Counted from the first letter of the stretch, positions 17,366 to 27,413 are shown. The stretch: 64,000 nucleotides of DNA from Fructobacillus sp. EFB-N1 (GCF_001038455.1 NZ_LDUY01000002.1:1-64000); one strand, 5' to 3'. Notes: generated by a model from the sequence alone, not told the origin. Made by a program: numbers and translations.

Positions 17366-18358
17366 TTATTCAAAATATTTTTGGATTGCTGCCAGAGTCT
17401 CTTGGGTAAATCCGCCAGTGGCAACTTTATCGCGCCAGGGGATGAGGCTTTCCTGCCAGTCTTTGTACTGATCGGGCGTGACTTGGTCCAGTGCTGGACC
17501 AAGGTCGTCCAAGGAAGAAATGGTGAAACCAATTTGGTAGCGGTCAATCAACCGGCCAATATGGCTTTCTTGCCAAGCGATGAGGGGCAGACCGGCCTTG
17601 AGGTAGAGGCTTGCCTTATGTGGGGCATTGATTTTCGTGTAGCTTTGATAGTGAAGGGTACCAAAGTCGCTATCCCAAAGTAAGCCGAACCCAGCGTCCA
17701 AGTGATTTTGGATGTCGTCTGGTTCAAAGTTGCCAGCCCATTCGATGTCAGCCGGTACTTGCCAATCGCGCCACTTCTTAGGCCGGTTACCAAAGAGCTT
17801 CAGCGCCGGTCCTTGATAATCTTGTAGCCAGGGAGCTTTTTGCCAAGTCCCGGCATAATTTAGAATTTTTTGGTAACTAGCTAGGAGAGGATTTGGTCCC
17901 AAATAGTCAAAAAGGGGTTGGACAATCGTTTTTTGGTTAACGCCCATTTTTGCTAAGGCTTGGCTCATCGCCTCTGAATGGGTGATGATGAGGTCGGTCT
18001 TTTGGGCCAGAGTAAATTCTGTCGGGTTAGCTTTTGTTACTCGGAATGGTTCAAAGTCGTGAATTAATAAGACATAATTAGCTTTTTTGTCTTTAATAGC
18101 TGCCAACCATTCGGCTTCAAAATCAGCACTCATGTAAGTTGGGAATTGATGAACCACGGTATCACCTGGTACAATCAGCTTGAGTGCCTCCTCGATTCGC
18201 TCTTGACGTTCGGTTTTTGAGGAACGCTGATCGTTGTAGCGTTCAAGAGGGAGGCGAGAGAAACCGCTTGCTTGAGCGATTTTGGCATAGTCGTCCTTGG
18301 CCTTTAAGGCGCCTTTTGGCATCCATGGTTCGATTGTTTGGGTAATCCAATTGGTCAT
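17366..18358 (-). CDS. Gtf3-like sugar transferase
   Basis: A 330-aa GT-B fold glycosyltransferase resembling the Gtf3/Nss and galactofuranosyltransferase group that extends glycans on serine-rich proteins or cell-wall polymers. Supporting stretches are GDTVVHQFPTY, YVLLIHDFEPFR, DLIITHSEAMSQAL, the C-terminal FGLLWDSD and the acceptor/donor loop PHKASLYLKAGLPLIAW. The start chosen is ATG at 18358 (MTNWITQT); it has no Shine-Dalgarno, but a TGCTATAAT box ends seven bases upstream, suggesting a near-leaderless transcript. A longer frame begins at 18382. No partner genes of a glycan cluster are next to it. Confidence 0.82.
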   Translation of the reverse strand: MTNWITQTIEPWMPKGALKAKDDYAKIAQASGFSRLPLERYNDQRSSKTERQERIEEALKLIVPGDTVVHQFPTYMSADFEAEWLAAIKDKKANYVLLIHDFEPFRVTKANPTEFTLAQKTDLIITHSEAMSQALAKMGVNQKTIVQPLFDYLGPNPLLASYQKILNYAGTWQKAPWLQDYQGPALKLFGNRPKKWRDWQVPADIEWAGNFEPDDIQNHLDAGFGLLWDSDFGTLHYQSYTKINAPHKASLYLKAGLPLIAWQESHIGRLIDRYQIGFTISSLDDLGPALDQVTPDQYKDWQESLIPWRDKVATGGFTQETLAAIQKYFE

Positions 18359-18365
18359 GAAGTCT

Positions 18366-18374
18366 ATTATAGCA
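18366..18374 (-). promoter_or_regulatory. extended -10 promoter abutting the glycosyltransferase start
   Basis: On the minus strand TGCTATAAT ends seven bases before the ATG at 18358, so transcription would begin at or next to the start codon. No -35 match is seen. Confidence 0.45.
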
Positions 18375-18413
18375 GACTCCATTCACTCTTTCGGACTAGA
18401 CCACTAACGTAAT

Positions 18414-18459
18414 AAAAACTAACATTGTCAGCAAATGTACCGTTAGTTTTTGATATACT
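18414..18459. promoter_or_regulatory. inverted repeat and extended -10 in the divergent glycosyltransferase/glnP region
   Basis: AAAAACTAAC (18414-18423) is complementary to GTTAGTTTTT (18442-18451), with an 18-nt spacer. Its right arm touches TGATATACT (18451-18459), an extended -10 for the downstream transporter gene. It could be an operator for either gene. Confidence 0.5.
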
Positions 18460-18485
18460 ATGGACATTATGAAAAAGAGGTTATT

Positions 18486-19934
18486 ATGAAAAAAGTACTA
18501 ATGACTTTGGTGACTGCAGTGGCAGCCTTCCTGGCCTTTGGTGTGGCTAGCCAAAAGCCAGCTTCGGCCAGCGAACCCCACTACATTATCGCCACGGATG
18601 CTACTTACGCACCCTTTGATTTCCAAGATAAGAACAACAAGTACGTTGGAATTGACCAAGACATCTTGGCCACCATCGCCAAGCGTGAAGGATTTACATA
18701 TGAATTAAAGCCAATGTCCTTCAACGCCGCTACTCAGGCCGTTGCTTCTGACCAGGCTGATGGGGTGATTGCTGGAATGTCAATTACTGACGCACGCCGT
18801 CAGGTTTTTGATTTTTCAACCCCTTACTACCGTAGTGGAATTGGTTGGGCAACTGCCAAGGATTCAAAAATCAAGTCTTTGTCTGATTTGAAGGGCAAGA
18901 CGGTTGCTTTGAAGACTGGAACTGCCGGTGCACAGTATGCTGAATCAATCCAATCAAAGTATGGTTTCAAGATTACTTACTTCTCTGATTCCGATACTTC
19001 ATACCGTGATGTGATTAACGGTAACACAGCTGCTACTTTCGGCGACCTGCCAGTTTTGCAGTACGCCGTTAAGAACGGAACAGAATTGAAGGTTCAAAAC
19101 CCTAAGGATCCATTTAACGCCGGTGACTATGGCTTTGCCGTTAAGAAGGGTGCTAACGCTGCTTTGTTGGCTGCCTTTGACAAGGGCTTTGCTGCCATCA
19201 AGAAGGATGGTACTTACGACAAGATCGTCAACAAGTACTTGGATGCGAAGGCATCAACCTTTACTGGTTCAGCTTCTGACAACAACTCTGTCTTTGGTAT
19301 CTTGCGTTCAAACTCATCCGCTTTCTGGACAGGTTTGAAGGAAACACTTTATTTGACAATTGTTGGAATTATCCTGGCAACTATCTGGGGCTTGCTCTTG
19401 GGTGTCATGGGTGTGGCAAAGTCAAAGTTTTTGCGTGGCTTGTCAACAACGATTATCTATATCTTCCGTGGAATGCCAATGATGGTTTTGGCCTTCTTTA
19501 TCTACATTGGTTTGCCTGGCGTGATTGGCGTGAAGATTCCTGCCTTTACAGCCGGTGTTTTGACACTGATTTTAAATGAAGGTGCTTATACAGGGGCCTT
19601 CGTTCGTGGTGGTTTCAACTCCGTTGACGGTGGTCAGATGGAAGCTGCCCGTTCATTGGGACTTTCTCATTCAAAGGCCATGCGTAAGGTTATTATTCCG
19701 CAAGGCTTGAAGTTAATGATTCCAAGTTTTATTAACCAATTTATTATTACCTTGAAGGACACGTCAATCTTGTCTGCTATTGGTATTTTGGAATTGACAC
19801 AGACTGGTACATTGATTGTTACTCGGAATTCCCAGGGATTCCGTGTCTGGGCAATTATCGCTGTGATATACTTAATTGTAATTACGTTACTTACATGGTT
19901 GAGTAACTGGGTTGAAAAAAGGACACGAGCATGA
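18486..19934 (+). CDS. glnP: glutamine-type ABC transporter, substrate-binding and permease fusion (GlnP-like)
   Basis: A 482-aa fusion. A signal peptide (residues 1-33, ending PASAS) leads into a type-2 substrate-binding domain (about 35-260) with [17 protein letters not shown] and the amino-acid-binding stretch [15 protein letters not shown] His/Glu/Arg-type permease domain follows (about 275-482) with the EAA loop [14 protein letters not shown]. Such fusions, known in lactic acid bacteria (GlnPQ), import Gln/Glu. The start ATG at 18486 follows AGAGG; an in-frame upstream extension lies over the promoter. The stop overlaps glnQ by four bases. Confidence 0.93.
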   Translation: MKKVLMTLVTAVAAFLAFGVASQKPASASEPHYIIATDATYAPFDFQDKNNKYVGIDQDILATIAKREGFTYELKPMSFNAATQAVASDQADGVIAGMSITDARRQVFDFSTPYYRSGIGWATAKDSKIKSLSDLKGKTVALKTGTAGAQYAESIQSKYGFKITYFSDSDTSYRDVINGNTAATFGDLPVLQYAVKNGTELKVQNPKDPFNAGDYGFAVKKGANAALLAAFDKGFAAIKKDGTYDKIVNKYLDAKASTFTGSASDNNSVFGILRSNSSAFWTGLKETLYLTIVGIILATIWGLLLGVMGVAKSKFLRGLSTTIIYIFRGMPMMVLAFFIYIGLPGVIGVKIPAFTAGVLTLILNEGAYTGAFVRGGFNSVDGGQMEAARSLGLSHSKAMRKVIIPQGLKLMIPSFINQFIITLKDTSILSAIGILELTQTGTLIVTRNSQGFRVWAIIAVIYLIVITLLTWLSNWVEKRTRA

Positions 19935-20680
19935 GTGAAGAAAAGCAAGTGAAAGTACACGTAGACAAGGTTAACAAGTCATATGGCGATAACCACGTTT
20001 TGCGTGACATCTCTTTGGACGTGATGGCCAACGAAGTTGTTGTAATGATTGGGCCTTCTGGTTCAGGAAAGTCAACCTTCTTGCGGATGTTAAATCAGTT
20101 GGAAATGCCAAACTCTGGTTTGGTTGAAGTTGATGGTTACGACATCTCTGATCCAAAGACTGATATTAATAAGGTTCGCGAAAACATCGGAATGGTGTTC
20201 CAGAACTTTAACCTCTTTAACAACTACACTGTTTTGCAAAACATTACTTTGGCACCTGTTCAATTGGGTAAGATGACAAAGGAAGAAGCAGATAAGCGTG
20301 GTAAGGAATTGTTAGCAACTGTTGGTTTGTCAGATAAGGCTGACAAATCAGTGAACTCATTGTCAGGTGGACAAAAGCAACGTGTTGCCATTGCCCGTGC
20401 CTTGGCAATGGACCCAGACATCATGCTCTTTGATGAACCAACATCAGCCTTGGATCCAGAAATGGTTGGCGATGTTTTGGATGTGATGAAGGATTTGGCT
20501 AAGTCAGGAATGACGATGATTATCGTTACCCATGAAATGGGCTTTGCCAAGCAAGTGGCTGACCGGGTTGTCTTCTTCGAATCTGGTAAGATTCAAGAAT
20601 CTGGTACGCCTGAAGAAGTGTTTAATGCACCAAAGAACGAGCGTTTGCAAACCTTCTTGTCAAAGGTGATGCAAGCCTAA
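19931..20680 (+). CDS. glnQ: amino acid ABC transporter ATP-binding protein GlnQ
   Basis: A 249-aa ATPase of polar amino acid importers. Motifs are Walker [11 protein letters not shown]-loop [10 protein letters not shown], signature LSGGQKQR, Walker [14 protein letters not shown] and the H-loop THEMGFA. Length is standard. The ATGA overlap with the fusion protein before it implies coupling. It lies between two permease/binding fusions and is the only ATPase in the cluster, so it probably powers both. Confidence 0.95.
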   Translation: MSEEKQVKVHVDKVNKSYGDNHVLRDISLDVMANEVVVMIGPSGSGKSTFLRMLNQLEMPNSGLVEVDGYDISDPKTDINKVRENIGMVFQNFNLFNNYTVLQNITLAPVQLGKMTKEEADKRGKELLATVGLSDKADKSVNSLSGGQKQRVAIARALAMDPDIMLFDEPTSALDPEMVGDVLDVMKDLAKSGMTMIIVTHEMGFAKQVADRVVFFESGKIQESGTPEEVFNAPKNERLQTFLSKVMQA

Positions 20681-20716
20681 GGTCAATCGGTCGCTTAACA
20701 CGAAAAGATAGGAAGA

Positions 20717-22171
20717 ATGAATACAATGGTCAACCAACGAGTAAAGCCGATTTTGGTGGCGTTCACGCTTTTCTTGGGGCTTTTTGCCTTTGGAACGAAG
20801 GCAAGTGCTGCTGAACCTAATTATGTCATCTCAACGGATGCAACTTATGCACCCTTTGATTTCCAAGACAAAAATAATGAGTACGTCGGTATTGACCAAG
20901 ATATTTTGAAGGAAGTGGCGAAAAGAAACCACTTCACCTACACATTGAAGCCAATGTCCTTTAATGCCGCTGCTCAAATGGTTGCTAACGGCCAGGCAGA
21001 TGGAATTATTGCGGGAATGGCCATCACGGATGAACGAAAGCAAGTCTATGATGTTTCGGATTCATACTATAAGACTGGTGTTGCTTGGATTACCAAGAAG
21101 GGCTCCAAGATTAAGTCATTATCCGAATTGAAAGGGAAGACAGTTGCCTTGAAGTCTGGGACGGCTGCCTCAAACTACGGCTTGTCCTTGCAAAAGAAGT
21201 ACGGTTTTAAGGTTAAGTATTTCAACGATACGGACACAATGTACAACGATGTTGTCAACGGTAACAGTGCTGCTACCTTTGAAGATATGCCTGTTATCCA
21301 GTATGCCATTAAAAACGGCCTAGATTTGGAAGTTAAGAATCCAAATAACCCTGGTAACGCCGGTGGCTACGGCTTCTTCGTTAAGAAGGGGCAAAACCCA
21401 CAGTTGATTGCTGATTTTAACAAGACCTTGAAGGAAATGAAGGCCGATGGTTCTTATCAAAAGATTGTTGATAAGTATTTGAAATCAGACCAGAAAAACT
21501 TTACGGGTTCATCTGCTGATAATAACTCTACTTGGGGTATCTTGCGTTCAAACAAGAAGGCATTCTTCGACGGCTTGGTTCAAACAATCGAGTTGACCGT
21601 CGCTGGTATTATCCTCGCTTCTCTTTGGGGCATGGTCCTTGGTTTGATGGGTGTGGCTAAGTCAAAGTTCTTGCGTGGGTTATCCACAACGATTATCTAC
21701 GCCTTCCGTGGTTTGCCACTGATGGTCTTGGCCTTCTTCATTTATATTGGTTTGCCAGGTGTTATCGGAACGAAGATTCCTGCCTTTACGGCCGGCTTGT
21801 TGACGCTGATTTTGAATGAGGGTGCTTATACCGGGGCCTTTGTTCGCGGTGGTTTTGAAGCCGTTGACCGAGGACAGATGGAAGCTGCTCGTTCATTGGG
21901 ATTGCCTTACGGTAAGGCAATGTCTAAGGTCGTGGTGCCACAAGGTTTGAAGATTATGGTGCCATCGTTTGTTAACCAGTTCATCATTACTTTGAAGGAC
22001 ACGTCAATCTTGTCTGCCATCGGAATTTTGGAACTGACACAAACGGGAACATTGATTGTTGCTCGTAACTCACAAGGATTCCGTGTTTGGGCCATTATCG
22101 GTTTGATTTACATGATTGTGATTACGCTGTTGACTTGGTTCTCGAACTGGTTAAAGAAGCGTTTAGATTAA
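20717..22171 (+). CDS. second substrate-binding/permease fusion, GlnP paralogue
   Basis: A 484-aa paralogue of the fusion at 18486, with the same domain order: signal peptide ending FGTKASA, binding domain ([17 protein letters not shown]), permease with [14 protein letters not shown]. The permease half is far more similar between the two copies than the binding half, which fits shared coupling to GlnQ but different ligand ranges. The start is either ATG 20717 or ATG 20726; AGGAAG lies close to the first and fits the second better. It ends at an intrinsic terminator. Confidence 0.92.
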   Translation: MNTMVNQRVKPILVAFTLFLGLFAFGTKASAAEPNYVISTDATYAPFDFQDKNNEYVGIDQDILKEVAKRNHFTYTLKPMSFNAAAQMVANGQADGIIAGMAITDERKQVYDVSDSYYKTGVAWITKKGSKIKSLSELKGKTVALKSGTAASNYGLSLQKKYGFKVKYFNDTDTMYNDVVNGNSAATFEDMPVIQYAIKNGLDLEVKNPNNPGNAGGYGFFVKKGQNPQLIADFNKTLKEMKADGSYQKIVDKYLKSDQKNFTGSSADNNSTWGILRSNKKAFFDGLVQTIELTVAGIILASLWGMVLGLMGVAKSKFLRGLSTTIIYAFRGLPLMVLAFFIYIGLPGVIGTKIPAFTAGLLTLILNEGAYTGAFVRGGFEAVDRGQMEAARSLGLPYGKAMSKVVVPQGLKIMVPSFVNQFIITLKDTSILSAIGILELTQTGTLIVARNSQGFRVWAIIGLIYMIVITLLTWFSNWLKKRLD

Positions 22172-22186
22172 TTAAAAATGATTTTA

Positions 22187-22225
22187 AAGGGCTCTCTCGT
22201 CTAACTGACTGAGAGGCCCTTTTTA
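22187..22225 (+). terminator. terminator of the glnPQ cluster
   Basis: AAAGGGCTCTCTC (22187-22199) pairs imperfectly with GAGAGGCCCTTTT (22211-22223), followed by T residues. Its end touches the coiA start codon. Confidence 0.82.
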
Positions 22226-23219
22226 TGTTACTTGCGATTAATTCATCCAATCAATACTGCTGTGCCAATTTGGCTAATCGAAGCGAAAATTACCGGTGTC
22301 CGGCCTGCAAAAAGCCTGTGGTGCTTCGTCACGGTCAACAAAATGTGGCCCACTTTGCTCACCAGGTGCAGGCGGGCTGCCACTCTTTTACGGAGGGCGA
22401 AACAATCGATCATCTCTTGGGTAAGATGGCACTCTATCGGTATTTTGCAAAAGACTATCAGGTAGTGGTCGAACCAGTTTTAAGTCAAATTAGTCAGCGC
22501 CCGGATCTATTGGTTAAACGCCCGCGAGGGACAGATTTGGCAATTGAATACCAGTGTTCATCAATTGGTCGAAAACGGTTGCAGGAGCGCAATCAAGGCC
22601 TGGAAAGTCTGGGATTAGAGGTGCTATGGGTTTTGGGGCCTGCCTATTATCACCGGCGCTTATCGGGCGAATTAACTTGTCGGTTTCTTTATTGCGGCCG
22701 ACTATTTTTTTATGTGCCCAAGCAGAAACGCTTTGATACCCGGTTTAATTTTTCTAAAACGGACTTTCATAAACTACAGTATGAAAGCCAGACTGGTTTT
22801 GGGGCCGTCTTGTCCAGCGTGGCTAATGGTACTGATAATGACGAGCGAGTAGGGAGGCAGTTAACCGGCCAACCAATCGTTAATCAGACAAGGTTGACCT
22901 GATTAACTATCTTTATGAACGGGGACATCGGCTCGATCAACTGCCAGATTGGTGTTTACTGGGACAAGCTTTTGGCCTAGCAGTCCCCAATTGGCACTTT
23001 CGGTTGGTTCTTGTCTTGTTGTTGGAAAGAGTTGGACTTAATCATTGGATCTTTGAGGAAAGGCTTAGTGCCCGGTTAAGGCAGTATTTTTACCCCAGTT
23101 TTCAAGACCACGAGAAAATTTTGAAAGCGACGTATGCTGATTTGGCAGCGAGCGGCGTCATCTGCTTACAGGACAACAAAATTTTAGTGATAAAGCTCCT
23201 GCAATTTGTCGCAGATTAA
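22225..23219 (+). pseudogene. coiA: competence protein CoiA, frameshifted
   Basis: CoiA is a DNA-uptake-related nuclease-like protein of the competence regulon. The first frame (22225-22902) has the N-terminal zinc-like module (YRCPACKKPVVLRHG), HFAH and the nuclease-like core RPDLLV with AIEYQCS. It ends with VNQTRLT. The C-terminal part continues in another frame: from about 22884 it reads DKVDLINYLYERGHRL through QLPDWCLLGQAFGL to a stop at 23219. A net loss of one base between about 22879 and 22900 explains both. The reconstructed length of about 330 aa fits the family. Either a dead gene or a sequencing error in a non-homopolymer stretch. Confidence 0.85.
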
Positions 23220-23294
23220 GATTGCTATGTTAAAATGAGTAAAATATCAGAAAAGGGGGGCCTGAAGCAAGCCAATGCCTTGGGCAACAACTAT

Positions 23295-25088
23295 ATGGGA
23301 CAAATCACACGACAAGAAGTGCCAACGGAACTGACTTGGGATTTAACCACGGTCTTTGCAGATGACCAGGCCTTTGAAGAAGCGGTTGCCGCTTTGAAGG
23401 CTAGCCTGGCCGACTTGGACCAGTATGTCGGTCACCTTGGTGATTCTGCCCAGACCCTGTTGGCCGGTTTGGAAACGGACCTCCAAATCGAACGGTCATT
23501 TGAAAAGATTTACGTTTACGCCAATCAAAAATATGATGAAGACACGGCGAATAACCACTATGCTGGTGTTTATGCTCAAGCTCAGGACCTTTTGGCCGCT
23601 GTGAGCCAAGCAACTGCTTTCTTCCAACCGGAAGTTTTGGCGATTGATGAAAAGACTCTAGCCACTTATCTCGAAGATCAAGCACTGGTGCCTTACCGTC
23701 ATTTCTTTGATGTTTTGCTTTCAGAAAAGGCCCACACACTGCCTGCCGACCAAGAGGCCTTGCTAGCGGGTGCTTCAACTGTTTTGTCATCGGCTGAACA
23801 AACCTTCTCGGCCCTCGACAATGCTGATATGGATTTTGGTGATGTAGTGACGGAAAACGGTGAAGTTGAAGAATTGACGAACGGACTCTATGGCGTGATG
23901 TTGCGGTCTAAGAACCAGCCAACGCGTCAACAGGCTTTCACGACCCTTTATGATGCTTATATGGTGTTAAAGAATACCTTTGCTTCTACCTTGTCTTCAA
24001 CAGTTAAGAAGCACAACTTCTTGGCGAAGACACGCCACTATCAGTCTGCTAAGGAAGCAGCCGTGCTGTCAAATCAGATTCCAACGGCCGTTTATGATAC
24101 CTTGACGGACCGTGTTGAAAAGAACCTACCACTCTTGCACCGCTACGTTTCATTACGCAAGGAAGTCTTGGGCTTGGAAGAAGTTCATTCATACGATTTG
24201 TATGTGTCTTTGACAGATGATGTGGACTTGCCTGTTACCTATGAAGATGCCAAGGCAATTGCCTTAAAGGCATTAGCACCATTGGGCGAGGATTATCTGG
24301 AAGTGGTCAAGAAGGCCTTTGCCGAGCGCTGGATTGACGTTGTTGAAAACAAGGGAAAGCGGTCAGGGGCCTACTCTGGTGGGGCATACGATACCAACCC
24401 TTATATCTTGCTGAATTGGCAGGATACATTGGATAACGTCTATACTTTGGTCCACGAAATGGGTCATACCGTTCATTCTTATTTGACTCGTCACAACCAG
24501 CCATACCACTACGGCGATTATCCAATCTTTTTGGCTGAAATAGCTTCAACAACTAACGAAGCCCTCTTGACGGATTACCTTTTGAAGACCTATGATGACC
24601 CTAAGGTCCAAGCTTACGTTTTGAACCAATACTTAGACGGCTTTAAGGGGACGGTCTTCCGTCAAACGGAATTTGCTGACTTTGAAGCTTGGATTCATGA
24701 CCAGGACGCTGCGGGTCAACCGTTGACAGCCGAAGCCATGGCTGCTTACTATGGCGATTTGGATTCAAAGTTCTATGGTCCTGATTTGACCAAGGACCCA
24801 GAAATCGCTTACGAATGGTCACGAATTCCACACTTCTACTACAATTTCTACGTTTACCAGTACGCGACTGGTGAAGCGGCTGCCACAACGCTGGCCCAAA
24901 ACATTTTGGAAAAGGGTGAGGCAGAACGCTATAAGGACTATTTGAAGGCCGGTAACTCAGCGAGTCCATTAGAAGTCATCGCCAAAGCTGGCGTTGATAT
25001 GACAGAAGGTGCATACTTAGACCAAGCCTTTGCCGTCTTTGAAGACCGGTTAAATCAGCTAGAAGCATTACTTGGTCAGGCAAAGTAA
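23295..25088 (+). CDS. pepF: oligoendopeptidase F
   Basis: A 597-aa cytoplasmic M3B zinc metallopeptidase that cleaves oligopeptides of about 7-17 residues. The zinc motif HEMGHTVHS is near residue 390, and an all-helical M3 fold surrounds it. The start at 23295 (MGQITRQEVP) gives the standard family length; a longer frame from 23235 has no family support and neither start has a strong RBS, although AAAAGGGGGG lies at about 23251-23260. In other lactic acid bacteria pepF follows coiA, as here, which supports the coiA call. Confidence 0.92.
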   Translation: MGQITRQEVPTELTWDLTTVFADDQAFEEAVAALKASLADLDQYVGHLGDSAQTLLAGLETDLQIERSFEKIYVYANQKYDEDTANNHYAGVYAQAQDLLAAVSQATAFFQPEVLAIDEKTLATYLEDQALVPYRHFFDVLLSEKAHTLPADQEALLAGASTVLSSAEQTFSALDNADMDFGDVVTENGEVEELTNGLYGVMLRSKNQPTRQQAFTTLYDAYMVLKNTFASTLSSTVKKHNFLAKTRHYQSAKEAAVLSNQIPTAVYDTLTDRVEKNLPLLHRYVSLRKEVLGLEEVHSYDLYVSLTDDVDLPVTYEDAKAIALKALAPLGEDYLEVVKKAFAERWIDVVENKGKRSGAYSGGAYDTNPYILLNWQDTLDNVYTLVHEMGHTVHSYLTRHNQPYHYGDYPIFLAEIASTTNEALLTDYLLKTYDDPKVQAYVLNQYLDGFKGTVFRQTEFADFEAWIHDQDAAGQPLTAEAMAAYYGDLDSKFYGPDLTKDPEIAYEWSRIPHFYYNFYVYQYATGEAAATTLAQNILEKGEAERYKDYLKAGNSASPLEVIAKAGVDMTEGAYLDQAFAVFEDRLNQLEALLGQAK

Positions 25089-25107
25089 GAAGGGAGTTTC
25101 GATAATC

Positions 25108-26040
25108 ATGGCGAAAGTTTTAGTATTTGATGGGATTGATGAAAACGCTCTTGCTCCATTGAAGCGAGCAGGATTGGAGATCGTCTCAAACCCACAGGCA
25201 ACATCAGAGGATTTTGCAAGTGATGATGAGGTTATTGGTATCATCTTGATGATGTATCCAGTTGACGGAGCAGTCATGGACCGCTTCCCAAACCTAAAGA
25301 TCATTGCTCGTCATGGTGTTGGCTATGACAACGTTGACCTGCAAGCTGCTAGTGAACGTGGCATTGCTGTGACCAACACGCCTGGTGCGAATGCCGGTGC
25401 GGTAGCTGAAACAGCGATTACGTTGATGTTGATGGCTGGCCGTTTGTTTGAAACCAGCCACGACGCCATTACGGACAAGAAGGCAGCCGACTACATGGTT
25501 GGCAAGAGTGGCCAGCAAGTTTCAGGCAAGATTGTTGGGATTATCGGCTTTGGCCATATCGGACAAGAAATTGCCAAATTATTGACCGGCTTTGGTGTAC
25601 ACGTCTTGGCCTATGCGCGTCGTGACCGTGATGTTCCCAATGGCCGAATGGCTGACCTTGATGAAATCTTCCAACAGGCTGATTTCGTTGTTTCAGCATT
25701 GCCAGCAACGCCAAGCACGACTGGCTTGATTGATCAAAAGGCTTTTGACAAGATGAAGCCAAGTACAGTGGTGGTCAATGTTGGCCGCGGCCCAGTGATT
25801 GATGAAGCAGCCATGATTGCTAGCTTGAAGTCTGGTAAGATTGCTGCTGCAGGTCTGGATGTGGTTGACCAAGAGCCAATTAGTCCGGATAACGAACTGT
25901 TGTCCTTGCCAAATGCCTTTGTTTTGCCACACGTGGCAGCGCACTCAAAGGAAGCAGACTTTGAAGTGGCCAAGACGGCCGCTAAGAATGTCTTAGCAGT
26001 TTTCGAGGGTAAGCCTGCCGAAGACCAAGTTAACGATTAG
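25108..26040 (+). CDS. D-isomer specific 2-hydroxyacid dehydrogenase
   Basis: A 310-aa NAD-dependent oxidoreductase. The Rossmann motif GIIGFGHIGQEI is at about residues 145-156; the catalytic Arg is in VNVGRGPVID, the Glu in DQEPI and the His in LPHVAAHS. It resembles phosphoglycerate dehydrogenase-like proteins but lacks an ACT domain, so the substrate may be a 2-keto acid such as hydroxypyruvate or a branched-chain keto acid. The start ATG follows AAGGGAG. It lies 19 bases after pepF and may be co-transcribed. Confidence 0.88.
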   Translation: MAKVLVFDGIDENALAPLKRAGLEIVSNPQATSEDFASDDEVIGIILMMYPVDGAVMDRFPNLKIIARHGVGYDNVDLQAASERGIAVTNTPGANAGAVAETAITLMLMAGRLFETSHDAITDKKAADYMVGKSGQQVSGKIVGIIGFGHIGQEIAKLLTGFGVHVLAYARRDRDVPNGRMADLDEIFQQADFVVSALPATPSTTGLIDQKAFDKMKPSTVVVNVGRGPVIDEAAMIASLKSGKIAAAGLDVVDQEPISPDNELLSLPNAFVLPHVAAHSKEADFEVAKTAAKNVLAVFEGKPAEDQVND

Positions 26041-26056
26041 ATCAATAGGAATTTTT

Positions 26057-26093
26057 TAAAACCGTCGAGCTAAAAACAGGCTAGGCGGTTTTC
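26057..26093 (+). terminator. probable terminator after the 2-hydroxyacid dehydrogenase
   Basis: AAAACCG and CGGTTTT flank a loop in which CGAGC and GCTAGG can pair in part. Stem imperfect, short T-run. Confidence 0.6.
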
Positions 26094-26101
26094 CTGATTT
26101 T

Positions 26102-26110
26102 TGTTATACT
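26102..26110 (+). promoter_or_regulatory. extended -10 promoter of the pheST leader
   Basis: TGTTATACT at 26102-26110 is an extended -10 placed just upstream of the T-box leader. No convincing -35 is seen. Confidence 0.6.
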
Positions 26111-26117
26111 AGAGTTA

Positions 26118-26342
26118 CGATGAAGGACCTAGTAGGGGTCAGCCAGTAGTAAAGCGAACGGTGTCTAGTGCAAGACCGTCTGCTGGTGCCTCGAATTTCA
26201 GTCTGGAGACTTTGGCCTAACAGTCAACGGTAAGCCGCCGATACCGGCCAAGAGTGCTGGCCTTTTGGTCAGAAACTGGGTGGTACCGCGGAAGTTCTCT
26301 TACGTCCCTTATGTTGTGTGAACAACATAGGGGACTTTTTTA
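26118..26342 (+). promoter_or_regulatory. Phe T-box riboswitch of pheST
   Basis: The leader shows the T-box consensus GGGTGGTACCGCGG at 26278-26291 and the stem I signature GCTGGTGCC. The specifier-loop sequence GAATTTCAGTC has TTC (Phe) at 26197-26199. A terminator GTCCCTTATGTTG (26304-26316) pairs with CAACATAGGGGAC (26323-26335), followed by T residues. Uncharged tRNA-Phe would stabilise the antiterminator and switch on pheST. Confidence 0.95.
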
Positions 26343-26363
26343 TTGGGAAAAAGAGGAAGATGA

Positions 26364-27413
26364 ATGACATTAATTGATGAATTACAGGCAATCGCCAAGC
26401 AAGCTGAGGCTGATTTGGCAGCAAAAGGAGCCGACTTGGAACAAGTCCGGGTGGCTTACCTTGGTAAAAAGGGAAAAATCACGACGGTTTTGAAGTCGAT
26501 GAAGGACCTTTCAATCGATGAAAAGAAAGCTGTCGGCCAGGTGGGAAATCAGGTCCGCCAACAAATCCAAGATAGCTTAGCAGCCATGAAGGCCGTTCAA
26601 GAAAAGGCGGCAATGGACGCCAAGTTACAGGCGGAAACACTTGATGTGACCCTGCCGGGAACAAAGCCCAAGTTGGGTAACCGTCATGTGTTGCAACAAA
26701 TCATGGATGAAATCGAAAGCCATTTCTTGGGACTGGGCTATCAAGTGATTGATGACCCGATTGACTCACCTGAAGTGGAAACAGATGAATACAACTTTGA
26801 GCGGGAAAACCTGCCAAAGGATCACCCAGCCCGTGATATGCAGGATACTTTTTATGTGACGCCGGAAATTTTGCTACGGACGCAGACGTCACCCGTTCAA
26901 TCACGCGCTTTGGAGAAGCATGACTTTTCTAAGGGACCATTGAAGATGATTGCACCGGGTAAGGTTTACCGCCGTGACACCGATGATGCGACACACTCAC
27001 ACCAATTCCACCAAGTGGAAGGTTTGGTTGTTGGTAAGAACATTACCATGGCTGATTTGAAGGGAACATTATTGTCAATCATGCAGGAGCTTTTCGGTAA
27101 AAAGCACCAAATTCGCCTGCGCCCATCTTACTTCCCATTTACGGAACCTTCCGTCGAAGTTGACGTTTCTTGGAACGAAGTGACGGAAGACACCAAGCCG
27201 GAAGATATCCGTTGGATTGAAGTTTTGGGAGCGGGGATGACCCATCCAAACGTTTTGAAGATGGATGGCGTTGATCCAGAAGAATACTCAGCCTTTGCCT
27301 TTGGTTTGGGTCCTGATCGTTTTGCCATGCTGAAGTATGGCGTGGAAGACATTCGTCAATTCTACTTAAACGATGTCCGGTTCTTGGATCAATTTAATAA
27401 GCGGGGGAACTAA
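26364..27413 (+). CDS. pheS: phenylalanine-tRNA ligase alpha subunit
   Basis: A 349-aa catalytic subunit of the alpha2-beta2 synthetase charging tRNA-Phe. The N-terminal coiled coil (residues 1-90) is followed by the class II catalytic core: motif 2 at [21 protein letters not shown] and motif 3 at [14 protein letters not shown]. Length is standard. The start follows AAGAGGAAGATGA. Controlled by the preceding T-box and followed by pheT after two bases. Confidence 0.97.
   Translation: MTLIDELQAIAKQAEADLAAKGADLEQVRVAYLGKKGKITTVLKSMKDLSIDEKKAVGQVGNQVRQQIQDSLAAMKAVQEKAAMDAKLQAETLDVTLPGTKPKLGNRHVLQQIMDEIESHFLGLGYQVIDDPIDSPEVETDEYNFERENLPKDHPARDMQDTFYVTPEILLRTQTSPVQSRALEKHDFSKGPLKMIAPGKVYRRDTDDATHSHQFHQVEGLVVGKNITMADLKGTLLSIMQELFGKKHQIRLRPSYFPFTEPSVEVDVSWNEVTEDTKPEDIRWIEVLGAGMTHPNVLKMDGVDPEEYSAFAFGLGPDRFAMLKYGVEDIRQFYLNDVRFLDQFNKRGN

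Noticed and set aside
23401-24969. Several minus-strand frames over pepF
   Set aside because: All are antisense shadows of a conserved, intact peptidase gene.
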